A DNA stretch of 64,000 nucleotides from Bacillus mobilis (GCF_001884045.1 NZ_MACF01000086.1:62001-126000), one strand, 5' to 3'. Shown: positions 46,222 through 54,338, counted from the first letter of the stretch. Notes: generated by a model from the sequence alone, not told the origin. Translations and numbers: made by a program.

Positions 46222-46480
46222 AAGCAACTCTCCTTGTTACAGTTTTCCCAAAAAAGAATAATTTTGGTTTTTTTATTTCTTCCTATTTTGAACCATATTG
46301 TCCAGTTTGTAAATGTTTCCAAAGTAAAAATTCGAAAAATATTCACATTTTGTAAGAAAATATGCAAGAACTCCATGTTAATAGAAAAAAAGAACGGTTT
46401 AAATGCGAACATCTTTATATGGGGGTATAATAAAAAATATACAATAACCTACTAAAGTGGGAGAAATTAGAGGCGGTAAA

Positions 46481-46639
46481 ATGATGTTTGAATTTGTGGG
46501 GAGTGTTATAGCATTAACTTTATTTGTATTTTCTTATATAAATTTAAAAAAGATTCGTCATCATGAAACGACTACATATTTTGATGGGATGGATGGTATA
46601 CATGCTGGGGTCACGTATGAGAGTGGCGGGGATATGTAA
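46481..46639 (+). CDS. Small single-pass membrane protein
   Basis: A 52-residue protein: one hydrophobic segment (FEFVGSVIALTLFVFSYINL) followed by a basic KKIRHHE stretch and a polar tail. AGAGGCGG lies before the ATG pair at 46481/46484. No family was recognised. It could be a regulatory micro-membrane protein, which is speculation. Confidence 0.55.
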   Translation: MMFEFVGSVIALTLFVFSYINLKKIRHHETTTYFDGMDGIHAGVTYESGGDM

Positions 46640-46727
46640 AGGTGTATAACTTTCTTTTTTTGCGTGGTATGATATTAAAAAATAGTACATAATAGAGTTC
46701 GTAAGTGATGAATGGAGAGTGGAAAGA

Positions 46728-47330
46728 ATGAAGATTTCTTTTATTCGTCATGGTCGCTTAGATCGTACTATAGAACCAATGACGGTTACATCCTTTCATG
46801 CATGGATGAAAGGATATGACTTACATACTACAACAGAACAAGCACCTATACCAATGGAAACAAAGGAAGCGGTTGAAGCAGCAAAATTGATTGTAACGAG
46901 TGATCAAAGGTGTGCTGTACAGTCAGCAGCTGAATTAATGGATTCTTTATCCTTTATGCAAAATTCTCTTTTTAGGGAAGCTGAAGTTCCGACGAGTTTT
47001 TATGCTCCGAAATGGTTGAAATGTAAACCTAATGTATGGATGTTTATCGGACGAACATTATGGATACTTGGTTACCATAAAGATGTTGAGTCTTATAAGG
47101 AAGTAAGAGCGCGGGCAAGGCAAGCGGCTTACTTATTACATCGTTACGCCCTCGTACATGGAAGTATTGCTCTTGTAGGTCATAATTATATGAATGCAAT
47201 GATTGGTGCGGAACTGAGAGCAATGGGATGGTCCGGTTCTCCTATTTTACATAGGAAGCCATGGGGATGTACAATCTATACATTCCACGAAGCGATGGAT
47301 GGTAATGCATTACATACAAATTTAACATAA
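46728..47330 (+). CDS. Histidine phosphatase-family protein
   Basis: A 200-residue protein of the phosphoglycerate mutase/histidine phosphatase superfamily. The RHG motif is FIRHGRLD near the N-terminus and the second catalytic histidine is in LVGHNYMN (about 160). A GTG at 46719 is displaced in favour of ATG 46728, which has GGAGAG at 8 nt. Substrate unknown. Convergent with the GNAT gene through a strong terminator. Confidence 0.82.
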   Translation: MKISFIRHGRLDRTIEPMTVTSFHAWMKGYDLHTTTEQAPIPMETKEAVEAAKLIVTSDQRCAVQSAAELMDSLSFMQNSLFREAEVPTSFYAPKWLKCKPNVWMFIGRTLWILGYHKDVESYKEVRARARQAAYLLHRYALVHGSIALVGHNYMNAMIGAELRAMGWSGSPILHRKPWGCTIYTFHEAMDGNALHTNLT

Positions 47331-47360
47331 AAGCACACGATTTATATAAATCGTGTGCTT
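47331..47360. terminator. Bidirectional terminator
   Basis: AAGCACACGATTTAT and its mirror form a 30-nt perfect palindrome between convergent genes, with a T-rich tail. Confidence 0.9.
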
Positions 47361-47365
47361 TCTTT

Positions 47366-47944
47366 TTAAGATATAGAAACTTTGATGTTTAATGTTTTTA
47401 CAAGATGTGCATAAGGTTCGCCTACGAGCATAACGATTTGATCTTTTTTATAACCTAGCTTCTCGTATAGTGAATAGGCACGTTTGTTTTCTAAATTAAC
47501 AAGTAATGCGATTTTTTCATACACCTTTTCAGTTGCATGGATTTCAGCAGCTTCAATTAATTTAGAACCAATGCCTTTTCCGCCATATGCACTTGAAACT
47601 GATAATGTATCAATGTAATATTCATCAAGTTCAGCTTCTTTTTCTAACGTAATCGATTCATCTTTATGTAATTCTCTTAAGTAATGTACAATTGGTGTAT
47701 CAAGCGTTGTTGCTTCACTACCGTGATAAGCGACAATAACTCCAACTGCATCACCGTCTTGTTCATATACAAAACAGTTTTCGTAGCTCAGTCGATTTCT
47801 CTCTTTTGAGAACCATGTTTCAAGTCCTAGTAATACTTCTGTCTCAACTGTGCTACCAGTGATTTTTTCAGCAATTTCGTGCAGAGCGTTATACAATAAA
47901 GGCGCTACTAGCTTCGCATCTGTCTTTTTTGCTTTCCGAATCAT
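47366..47944 (-). CDS. GNAT-family N-acetyltransferase
   Basis: A 192-residue GNAT protein. Acetyl-CoA-binding motif A is SSAYGGKGIGSKLIEAAEIHA (about 110-130), and motif B lies in NKRAYSLYEKLGYKK. The ATG at 47944 after AGGAGGG is preferred to the ATG at 47980. Substrate not known. Confidence 0.88.
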   Translation of the reverse strand: MIRKAKKTDAKLVAPLLYNALHEIAEKITGSTVETEVLLGLETWFSKERNRLSYENCFVYEQDGDAVGVIVAYHGSEATTLDTPIVHYLRELHKDESITLEKEAELDEYYIDTLSVSSAYGGKGIGSKLIEAAEIHATEKVYEKIALLVNLENKRAYSLYEKLGYKKDQIVMLVGEPYAHLVKTLNIKVSIS

Positions 47945-48188
47945 AGTATCCCTCCTAGTTCTATTTGTATATTGTAGCATAGTGGTATGGAACTTTGCAT
48001 AATTGAATGTCGAAATGTTTGATATAGAGAAGTAGCTATGTTAGTATATGATATTTAGTGGACATATAGTAAAGTGATATCGTTTGCAAATAATGAAAAT
48101 GAAATGAAGGTATAGCATCTGGATAATTTTACAGTTGTTGACCTAAAGAATATACGATAAAATAAAATATTGCATAGAGGTGAAATAC

Positions 48189-48383
48189 ATGGATGAGCAA
48201 TTAGCAAATACAATTTTGGATCAGCTGAAAAATGGTGAAATAAAGGAGTATGTTGCAACGAAAGATGTATTTTATACGTTTAGGAAAGTTGTAGTAGGGC
48301 GTGAAGATTTTAAACATATTATTGGGAACGCGCAGCGCGGCGGACAAGTAATTTATACATATTCAGAAACGCCACGTTCGTAA
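48189..48383 (+). CDS. Hypothetical small protein
   Basis: A 64-residue hydrophilic protein (DEQLANTILDQLKNGEI... with AQRGGQVIYTY near the end). AGAGGTG precedes the ATG at 48189. It is followed 26 nt later by a YolD-like gene, so the two probably form an operon. No domain is recognised. Confidence 0.6.
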   Translation: MDEQLANTILDQLKNGEIKEYVATKDVFYTFRKVVVGREDFKHIIGNAQRGGQVIYTYSETPRS

Positions 48384-48409
48384 CTAGAAGACTATAGGGG
48401 AGGAGAATT

Positions 48410-48727
48410 ATGGGCGATTTTAAACAAGGTATATTACCGCATTGGGATTATATGTGGAAAGACAGAGTCGGCAATAGGTTTATGGGGATGGTTATGTACC
48501 CAGAGAAACGAAAGTGTTCGGAAAAAATGCTTCGAAAAATAAAAAGAGCATATGAAGAGGCTATAGAAATTAAAGTAACTGTACAAGTTCAACATACATA
48601 TCAGCACGTAGAAGGAATGATTGTGTACTTTGATGAAGAAGCTCCTGTATGTACAATGATTGATAAAGATGAAAATCCACATCATATATTTGTAAAAGAT
48701 ATTTTGCGTATTGAGCACTCTGAATAA
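48410..48727 (+). CDS. YolD-like protein
   Basis: A 105-residue protein with the pattern of YolD-like proteins: an acidic/basic helical half (KMLRKIKRAYEEAIE) followed by a beta-rich half (VQHTYQHVEGMIVYFDEEAP; VKDILRIEH). In B. subtilis, YolD is the companion of a Y-family polymerase-like UvrX; no polymerase lies here. The call is by resemblance and is moderate. RBS GGAGGAG. Confidence 0.55.
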   Translation: MGDFKQGILPHWDYMWKDRVGNRFMGMVMYPEKRKCSEKMLRKIKRAYEEAIEIKVTVQVQHTYQHVEGMIVYFDEEAPVCTMIDKDENPHHIFVKDILRIEHSE

Positions 48728-48860
48728 TCTTTTCATAAATAAGTTGAATTTCCATAGTAATAATCTTTTTCTATAATAGTTATCTTTTAGTATGTAACGC
48801 GAACCGAAAGTATATGTATAATATTTAATAAACTAAAATTGATAAATGTAATCGTTTTTT

Positions 48861-48894
48861 AGAACAGATTATCGTTTCATGTCTGTTCTTTTTT
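48861..48894 (+). terminator. Terminator downstream of the YolD-like gene
   Basis: AGAACAGA and TCTGTTCT, 8-bp stem with a 13-nt loop, then T6. Confidence 0.6.
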
Positions 48895-49105
48895 GCGTGA
48901 TGCTGGAGAAATATATTCCTCCAGCATTTGCCGTTTTATGACAAAATATATTGGTAACTTTTTTAAAAATAAGGTTAAATTCGTTGACAACTTTTTTGAA
49001 AAGCACTTTATTGACATGAGTTTTAGAATGTTGTTTCATAGTCATTGTATTGAAAAAAATCGACTATCTTGTCGAAAAGTAAAATTTAAAAAAAGAAAGA
49101 ATTTA

Positions 49106-49153
49106 TACATATATCTTGTGTCTTATTTTGAAACGTAATACAATATATAGAGA
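49106..49153 (+). promoter_or_regulatory. Tandem NrdR boxes upstream of nrdI
   Basis: Two copies resembling the NrdR consensus (ACACWATATATWGTGT): 49106-49121 (TACATATATCTTGTGT) and 49138-49153 (ATACAATATATAGAGA), 32 nt apart, i.e. three helical turns, as in known NrdR-controlled operons. They are 51-98 nt before nrdI. Confidence 0.65.
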
Positions 49154-49203
49154 AATCAAGAAGCAACATACAGAGAGTATAGATTGGAGAGGGAGGGTCG
49201 GAA

Positions 49204-49563
49204 ATGATAGTTGCATATGATTCTATGACAGGAAACGTGAAGCGTTTCATTCACAAATTAAATATGCCGGCCGTTCAAATTGGTGAAGATCTAGTAATAG
49301 ATGAAGACTTTGTTTTAATTACGTATACAACAGGTTTTGGCAACGTACCAGAACGTGTTTTAGAATTTTTAGAGCGCAATAATGAAAAATTAAAAGGCGT
49401 ATCTGCAAGCGGCAATCGTAACTGGGGAGACATGTTCGGTGCAAGTGCTGACAAAATTTCTGCTAAATATGAAGTGCCTATTGTATCAAAATTTGAGTTA
49501 TCAGGAACAAATAACGATGTAGAATATTTTAAGGAAAGGGTGCGGGAGATTGCGACACATTGA
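49204..49563 (+). CDS. nrdI: Flavodoxin-like protein NrdI
   Basis: Flavodoxin-like electron donor that activates the class Ib ribonucleotide reductase NrdF cofactor. 119 residues: flavin-phosphate loop YDSMTGNVKRF at the N-terminus, TYTTGFGNVPERV and ASGNRNWGDMFG. RBS GGGAGGG. Its end overlaps nrdE by 14 nt. First gene of nrdIEF, behind NrdR boxes. Confidence 0.95.
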   Translation: MIVAYDSMTGNVKRFIHKLNMPAVQIGEDLVIDEDFVLITYTTGFGNVPERVLEFLERNNEKLKGVSASGNRNWGDMFGASADKISAKYEVPIVSKFELSGTNNDVEYFKERVREIATH

Positions 49564-50677
49564 ACTGAATAATGAAATCACGCAAATGCAGGACGGTTTT
49601 TATCAGCTTCATAAAGATAAAGAGGCATTAGAAGTCTTTATGGAAGAAGCTAGAGAGAATACCGTTCATTTTAATAGCGTGGCAGAGCGAATGGAGTATA
49701 TGAAAGAACATGATTACTATTACAACGTTCTGGACGAGTATAGCTTGGAGGAAGTAGAAGAGGTATATAACATCGCTTATGGTGAAAACTTCGAGTTCCA
49801 ATCTTATATGGCAGCATCTAAGTTCTACAAAGATTATGCGTTAAAAACAAATGATCAAAAACAATACTTAGAAAGCTATGAAGATCGTGTAGCAATTGTT
49901 TCATTATACTTAGGACGCGGTGATGTTGCGAAGGCAAAACACTTCGCAAGCATGATTGTAAAACAAAACTACCAACCAGCGACACCAACCTTTTTAAATG
50001 CGGGACGAAGCAGAAGAGGAGAAATGGTGTCTTGTTTCTTGTTAGAGATGGATGACAGCTTAAATTCAATCGGCTTTAACATTAATACTGCAATGCAATT
50101 ATCGAAAATCGGCGGGGGAGTAGCCTTAAACTTATCTAAGCTACGCGCACGCGGTGAGCAAATTAAAGGTATCGATAATGCTGCAAGTGGTGTAGTACCT
50201 GTTATGAAATTACTTGAAGATTCGTTTTCATATGCGAATCAGCTTGGCCAACGAAAAGGTGCCGGCGCAGTATACTTAAACATTTTCCATTGGGATATTA
50301 TTGAATTCCTTGATACCAAAAAAATAAATGCCGATGAGAAGAGCCGTATTCAGTCTCTATCAATCGGAATTATCGTTCCAAGTAAGTTCTTTGAGCTTGC
50401 TGAGAAAAACGAACCTTTCCATGTTTTTGCGCCTTATACGGTGTATAAAGAATATGGCAAGCATCTAGATGATATTGATATCGATGAAATGTACGATGAA
50501 TTAATGAGCAATCCGAAAGTGAAGAAGAAGCCGCTAGATATTAGTGCACGTGATATGCTTATTAAAATCGCTATGATTCAGCTTGAGTCTGGTTACCCAT
50601 ACTTAATGTTTAAATCAAATGCAAATAACCAACATCCACTGAAGGATATTGGAACTGTGAAGATGTCGAACTTGTGT
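49550..50677 (+). CDS. nrdE: Class Ib ribonucleotide reductase large subunit NrdE, exon 1
   Basis: First 376 codons of NrdE, which reduces ribonucleoside diphosphates. It starts at TTG 49550 (RHIELNNEITQM), overlapping nrdI by 14 nt. It includes the ATP-cone-free N-terminal region, the active-site cysteine in GEMVSCFLLEMDDS, and ends exactly at the codon for the thiyl-radical cysteine in MSNLC (Cys376). The reading frame stops at the next codon (TAA), which is the first base triplet of a group I intron; exon 2 continues the protein. Without splicing a truncated, inactive protein would be made. Joined protein: 694 residues. Confidence 0.95.
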
Positions 50678-51053
50678 TAAATATGTAGCACCTTCTAGTA
50701 GAAATGCTAGTCGAAAACTCCGTTAAACGGGGAAAGCCTCAAATTTGAGGTAACCTACCGTGCTAAATCTTATCTTAGAATGAAAATATAAAAGTTCAGA
50801 ATGTATCTTATTATTTTGTATAGCAGAGTTATGGGACAACATAAAGTAATAAGAGACTTTCTGAAGTATTAAGATAAGTAAAAGCCTAACGACTATCCCT
50901 TAGGGGAGTAGAGCGCAAGCGATTGGCGTTCGAAAAGCGGAGCACCTAATCAGGTAATGCTGTAGGTGATGATATAGTCTGTCCTGTATGGTGACATACA
51001 GCAGTTGCTTGAGCAACGGACTGAGGAGTAGCGAACTCGGTTGAACATTCGAG
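50678..51053 (+). ncRNA. Group I intron in nrdE
   Basis: A 376-nt insertion. The upstream exon ends with U (tgU at 50677), pairing as a U-G wobble with an intron guide GCAC (about 50686-50689), and the intron ends in G (51053). The joined frame TGT-ACA-GAA restores the conserved MSNLC-TEIFQ sequence. Core pairing P7 is GACTAT (50891-50896) with ATAGTC (50974-50979). No endonuclease gene is inside. Boundaries come from protein continuity and the splice rules; spliced RNA would confirm them. Related introns are known in nrdE of the B. cereus group. Confidence 0.92.
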
Positions 51054-52010
51054 ACAGAAATCTTCCAGCTTCAAGAAACTTCTGAAATAAATGATTACGG
51101 TACAGATGATATTATCCGTCGTGATATTAACTGTAATTTAGGATCGTTAAATATCGTGAATGTAATGGAAAATAAAGAAATTCGTGAAGCAGTTCATGCA
51201 GGAATGGAAGCTTTAACAGCTGTTTCTGATATGACGATCATTCCGAATGCACCAACTGTGAAAAAAGCAAATGATGAGCTTCATTCAGTTGGACTTGGTG
51301 CCATGAACTTACACGGATATTTATCTAAAAATAAAATTGCTTATGAAAGTGCAGAAGCGAAAGAGTTTGCTCGTACATTCTTTATGATGTTAAATTACTA
51401 CTCTATTGAGAAAAGTATGGAAATCGCTAAAGAAAAAGGCGAAACATTTAAAGACTTTGATAAGTCTGATTATGCGAACGGCACATACTTTGAAAAATAC
51501 GAAACGACTGATTATAGCCCGGTAACTGAAAAAGTTCAGCAACTATTTGATGGAATTCATATTCCAACAAAAGAAGATTGGACAAGTTTAAAAGAGCAAG
51601 TGAAGAAGAATGGATTATATAATTCATACCGTCTTGCCATCGCACCTACGCAATCGATCAGTTACGTTCAAAATGCAACTTCAAGCGTAATGCCGATTGT
51701 AAGCCAAATTGAGTCAAGAACGTATGCGAATGCGACAACATATTATCCAATGCCGTATTTATCAAAAGATACGTTCTGGTACTATAAATCGTCTTACGAT
51801 ATGAATCAGTTTAAATTAATTGATTTAATCGCAGAAATCCAAGAACATATTGACCAAGGAATTAGTACAATTCTTTACGTTAACAGTGATATTTCAACAC
51901 GTGAATTAGCACGTTACTACATCTATGCACATAAAAAAGGCTTAAAGAGTCTGTATTATACAAGAACACGTAAGTTAAGCGTAGAAGAGTGCGTGGCTTG
52001 TACCGTTTAA
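51054..52010 (+). CDS. nrdE: Class Ib ribonucleotide reductase large subunit NrdE, exon 2
   Basis: Remaining 318 codons of NrdE after splicing, beginning TEIFQLQETSEIND. It carries the second redox cysteine in DINCNLGSLN, the barrel segments GLGAMNLHGYL and IAPTQSISYVQ, and the C-terminal redox pair ECVACTV. The protein sequence joins exon 1 in frame. If taken alone the exon has no start codon at its 5' end, which argues against it being a separate gene. Confidence 0.95.
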   Translation, partial: TEIFQLQETSEINDYGTDDIIRRDINCNLGSLNIVNVMENKEIREAVHAGMEALTAVSDMTIIPNAPTVKKANDELHSVGLGAMNLHGYLSKNKIAYESAEAKEFARTFFMMLNYYSIEKSMEIAKEKGETFKDFDKSDYANGTYFEKYETTDYSPVTEKVQQLFDGIHIPTKEDWTSLKEQVKKNGLYNSYRLAIAPTQSISYVQNATSSVMPIVSQIESRTYANATTYYPMPYLSKDTFWYYKSSYDMNQFKLIDLIAEIQEHIDQGISTILYVNSDISTRELARYYIYAHKKGLKSLYYTRTRKLSVEECVACTV

Positions 52011-52044
52011 TGGCATATGGCCATACTAAATGAATAACCCAACA

Positions 52045-52075
52045 GTATGAGCAGGGTTATGAACCCTGCTCATAC
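52045..52075. repeat. 14-bp stem hairpin between nrdE and nrdF
   Basis: GTATGAGCAGGGTT and AACCCTGCTCATAC form a perfect stem around ATG. No T run follows, so it is not a standard terminator; it could protect or process the mRNA. Confidence 0.75.
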
Positions 52076-52080
52076 TTGGT

Positions 52081-52142
52081 TTGTTCTACTAAACGGTTAG
52101 CTTTTCATTGTTAGATGGAAATTTAACCGTTCAGTAGAACAA
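52081..52142. repeat. Long imperfect stem between nrdE and nrdF
   Basis: TTGTTCTACT-A-AACGGTTA (52081-52099) pairs with TAACCGTT-C-AGTAGAACAA (52124-52142): 18 pairs with one mismatch around a 24-nt loop. It ends 13 nt before the ribosome site of nrdF. Confidence 0.75.
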
Positions 52143-52164
52143 TAATAGATATAGGGGTGATTCA

Positions 52165-52743
52165 ATGCGCGCTGTTAACTGGAATAAAAAAGAAGATGAT
52201 TTCAGTTTAATGTTTTGGAAGCAAAACATCGCTCAGTTTTGGACAGAAGAAGAAATTGCGGTTTCATCTGACAAAAATACTTGGGTGCAATTATCAAAAG
52301 AAGAGCAAATTGCTTATAAGCGTGTATTAGGTGGTTTAACACTTTTAGATACGAAACAAGGTGGCGAAGGTATGCCTCTTGTACTTGTTCATCTTGAAAA
52401 TTTACAAGCAAAAAGTGTATTAGCTTTCATGGGTGCTATGGAAGAAGTACATGCGAAAAGTTACAGCCATATTTTCACAACGTTAGCTACTGAAGAAGAA
52501 ATCGATGATATTTTTGACTGGGTAGACAATCATCCATTACTTGAGAAAAAAGCTGGTATTGTTACTAGTTACTATCGTCGTTTATTAAAGCCTGAAGTAA
52601 CGAAAAAAGAGTTATACATGGCAATGGTAGCAAGTGTGTTCTTAGAAAGTTACTTATTCTATAGTGGATTCTTCTATCCACTTTACTTAGCTGGTCAAGG
52701 GAAATTGACAGCAAGTGGTGAAATTATTAACCTTATTATCCGT
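52165..52743 (+). CDS. nrdF: Class Ib ribonucleotide reductase small subunit NrdF, exon 1
   Basis: First 193 codons of NrdF, the dimetal-tyrosyl radical subunit. Ligands Asp62 (LLDTKQ), Glu93 and His96 (MEEVHAKSY) and the radical Tyr100 are all here. ATG after AGGGGTGATTCA. The frame ends in GEIINLIIR and a TAA that is the start of an intron; the DESIHG motif with the remaining ligands follows only in exon 2. So exon 1 alone cannot build the metal site. Joined NrdF has 322 residues, the normal class Ib size. Confidence 0.95.
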
Positions 52744-53845
52744 TAACTTATAGCGGCCTTTGGTAGAGATACCAATTGAAAAACCCTTTTAATTGCTGGG
52801 AACCCCTATTGTAAATTTATCTGTTTTATTATTGATGAATACATTCATTCAGGTTATTCTCTAACTATCAATAGATGGAAAGGAGAATAGCTGATAGGGC
52901 AATCAGCAGCGAAGCCTTTATCTAGCGATAACATGTACGGAATTTACTATTTGAAAATCAATGGGAAGTATTATATTGGTAAAGATGTGCAAGTTTCTAA
53001 TTTAAAACGAATTAAGGAACATATGTGGATGTTAAAGAGTGGCACACATTATAATAGGTATTTACAAGCAGCATACTGTAAATATGAATTCACCTTAGAA
53101 TATGGAATTCTAGAGGAGATAGAATGTTCATTGGAAGAATTGAGTGAGATTGAGCAACAGTATATCTGGCAATATGACTCTTATAATAATGGCTATAATT
53201 TGACTTTAGGTGGAGAAGGATTAGGTGGCATTAAATTCACTGAAGAACAATTAGAGAAGAAAAGACAACGTGTTATAGGTGAAAAAAATCCACAATCTAA
53301 AATTACAGATGCGCAATTTTTTGAGATTGTAGAACTATTAAAGTGCGGAAAGACAAACCCGGAAATTGCTGAAATATATAATCTTCATCCAAATTATGTA
53401 TCTTTAATTCGACATAAGAAACGTTTTAAACATCTTTGGGAAAAAGCGCCAAATTATATGCCAGTTAAATCTGAACACCAACTGAAAACAAGGGGGTGTG
53501 TTACTCTGGAAATGTTTTTAGATATTGTTCAGATGTTACAAGCTGGTGAATCAAATGCGTCCATTGAAAGAAAACATGGGTTATCGAGCGGCACAGGAAG
53601 CCGTATCAGACATCGAAAACTGTACAAACAGTGGTGGGTGCGATACGTAGATAAAGGAACGTTCAACGACTATCCCAATGGCGGTGAAATTCCGCAATAG
53701 GAGTAGGGCCAAGCGGTGGGTGAGAATCCCTTAAATCGAAATGGAGGGCTACCTGAGAAGGTAGATGATATAGTCTCTTCTTGCAGGAAACTGCAAGCTG
53801 TATGAAATGACGGTATAGGCGTAGCGAACCTATATGAAGGTAAAG
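52744..53845 (+). ncRNA. Group I intron in nrdF, containing an endonuclease gene
   Basis: A 1102-nt insertion between the U of CGU (52743) and the G at 53845. The guide sequence GCGG pairs with the exon end CCGU (U-G wobble at the splice site). P7 is GACTAT (53668-53673) with ATAGTC (53770-53775). The string AACGACTATCCC and GATGATATAGTCT are shared with the nrdE intron. A hairpin GCTGAT/ATCAGC (52890-52908) lies in the 5' half. An open frame at 52933-53700 encodes a GIY-YIG endonuclease. Same class as the described nrdF group IA introns of the B. cereus group. Confidence 0.92.
52933..53700 (+). CDS. Intron-encoded GIY-(X)8-YIG homing endonuclease (I-BthII-like)
   Basis: A 255-residue homing endonuclease inside the nrdF intron. 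The catalytic domain (about 1-100) begins GIYYLKINGKYYIG: eight residues separate GIY and YIG, instead of the usual 10-11, as in I-BthII. Catalytic Arg (NLKRIKEH), Glu (SEIEQQYIWQYDS) and Asn (GYNLTLGGEG) are present. The C-terminal part has two similar helix-turn-helix segments (TNPEIAEIYNLHPNYVSLI at ~138 and SNASIERKHGLSSGTGSRI at ~202) for DNA binding. No clear ribosome site precedes the ATG. The last ~11 codons overlap the ribozyme P7 strand. All in-frame and apparently intact. Confidence 0.9.
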   Translation: MYGIYYLKINGKYYIGKDVQVSNLKRIKEHMWMLKSGTHYNRYLQAAYCKYEFTLEYGILEEIECSLEELSEIEQQYIWQYDSYNNGYNLTLGGEGLGGIKFTEEQLEKKRQRVIGEKNPQSKITDAQFFEIVELLKCGKTNPEIAEIYNLHPNYVSLIRHKKRFKHLWEKAPNYMPVKSEHQLKTRGCVTLEMFLDIVQMLQAGESNASIERKHGLSSGTGSRIRHRKLYKQWWVRYVDKGTFNDYPNGGEIPQ

Positions 53846-54235
53846 GATGAGTCAATTCACGGCGTATTCGTCGGTATTTTAGCACAGCAACTCTTCGCAG
53901 AACTTTCTGCAGAAGATCAACAAGAAGTTCAAAAAGAAACACAAGAGTTATTAATGGAACTATATGAAATTGAAATGGCATACACAGAAGAAATTTACAC
54001 TTCTATCGGTCTTGTAGAGGATGTAAATCGTTTCGTTCGTTACAATGCGAATAAAGGACTTATGAACTTAGGACTTGAGCCGAAGTTTGAAGAAGAAGAA
54101 ATTAACCCAATCGTTTTAAATGGTTTACGTACAGATACGAAAAACCATGACTTCTTCTCTGTAAAAGGAAATGGTTACGTAAAAGCAACGAACGTTGAAA
54201 AGTTATCTGACGATGACTTCGTGTTCAATTTTTAA
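53846..54235 (+). CDS. nrdF: Class Ib ribonucleotide reductase small subunit NrdF, exon 2
   Basis: Last 129 codons of NrdF, beginning DESIHGVFVGIL with metal ligands Glu195 and His198, then LFAELSAEDQQEVQKE, and the C-terminal tail ending LSDDDFVFNF that docks on NrdE. It has no start codon in the right place and continues exon 1 in frame (CGT-GAT). A strong terminator ends the operon. Confidence 0.95.
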   Translation, partial: DESIHGVFVGILAQQLFAELSAEDQQEVQKETQELLMELYEIEMAYTEEIYTSIGLVEDVNRFVRYNANKGLMNLGLEPKFEEEEINPIVLNGLRTDTKNHDFFSVKGNGYVKATNVEKLSDDDFVFNF

Positions 54236-54246
54236 TATATGATCAT

Positions 54247-54290
54247 AAAGAAAAGCTGTCTTATTCATCGATAAGACAGCTTTTCTTTAT
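54247..54290 (+). terminator. Terminator of nrdIEF
   Basis: AAAGAAAAGCTGTCTTAT and ATAAGACAGCTTTTCTTT, 18-bp stem around TCATCG. Confidence 0.92.
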
Positions 54291-54297
54291 GGATTTG

Positions 54298-54326
54298 TTT
54301 ACATAACACTATTATTTTCGTATAAC
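54298..54326 (+). promoter_or_regulatory. Promoter-like pair in front of an orphan terminator
   Basis: TTTACA (54298-54303), 17-nt spacer, TATAAC (54321-54326). The next structure is a terminator 12 nt downstream, so a transcript would be about 45 nt long. Confidence 0.45.
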
Positions 54327-54338
54327 GATTTCTGTTGG

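Larger units (their letters stand above)
48728..49203. other. 476-nt gap upstream of nrdI
   Basis: No supported gene. It contains a terminator-like stem (AGAACAGA 48861-48868 with TCTGTTCT 48882-48889, then T6), a second stem ATGCTGGAG/CTCCAGCAT (48900-48927), and the NrdR boxes before nrdI. A plus-strand open frame at 48893-49138 has no ribosome site and an unlikely composition. Confidence 0.6.

Noticed and set aside
48893-49138. Possible 81-residue protein upstream of nrdI
   Set aside because: No ribosome site, Phe/Lys-rich low-complexity composition from AT-rich DNA, and overlap with a hairpin and the first NrdR box region.
49550-52010. nrdE as two separate genes or a frameshifted pseudogene
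   Set aside because: The two parts join exactly in frame when a 376-nt segment with group I hallmarks is removed, and both halves are intact at conserved positions.
52165-54235. nrdF as a truncated gene followed by an unrelated fragment
   Set aside because: Exon 2 continues the protein at DESIHG, and the insertion carries an intron core and an endonuclease gene.
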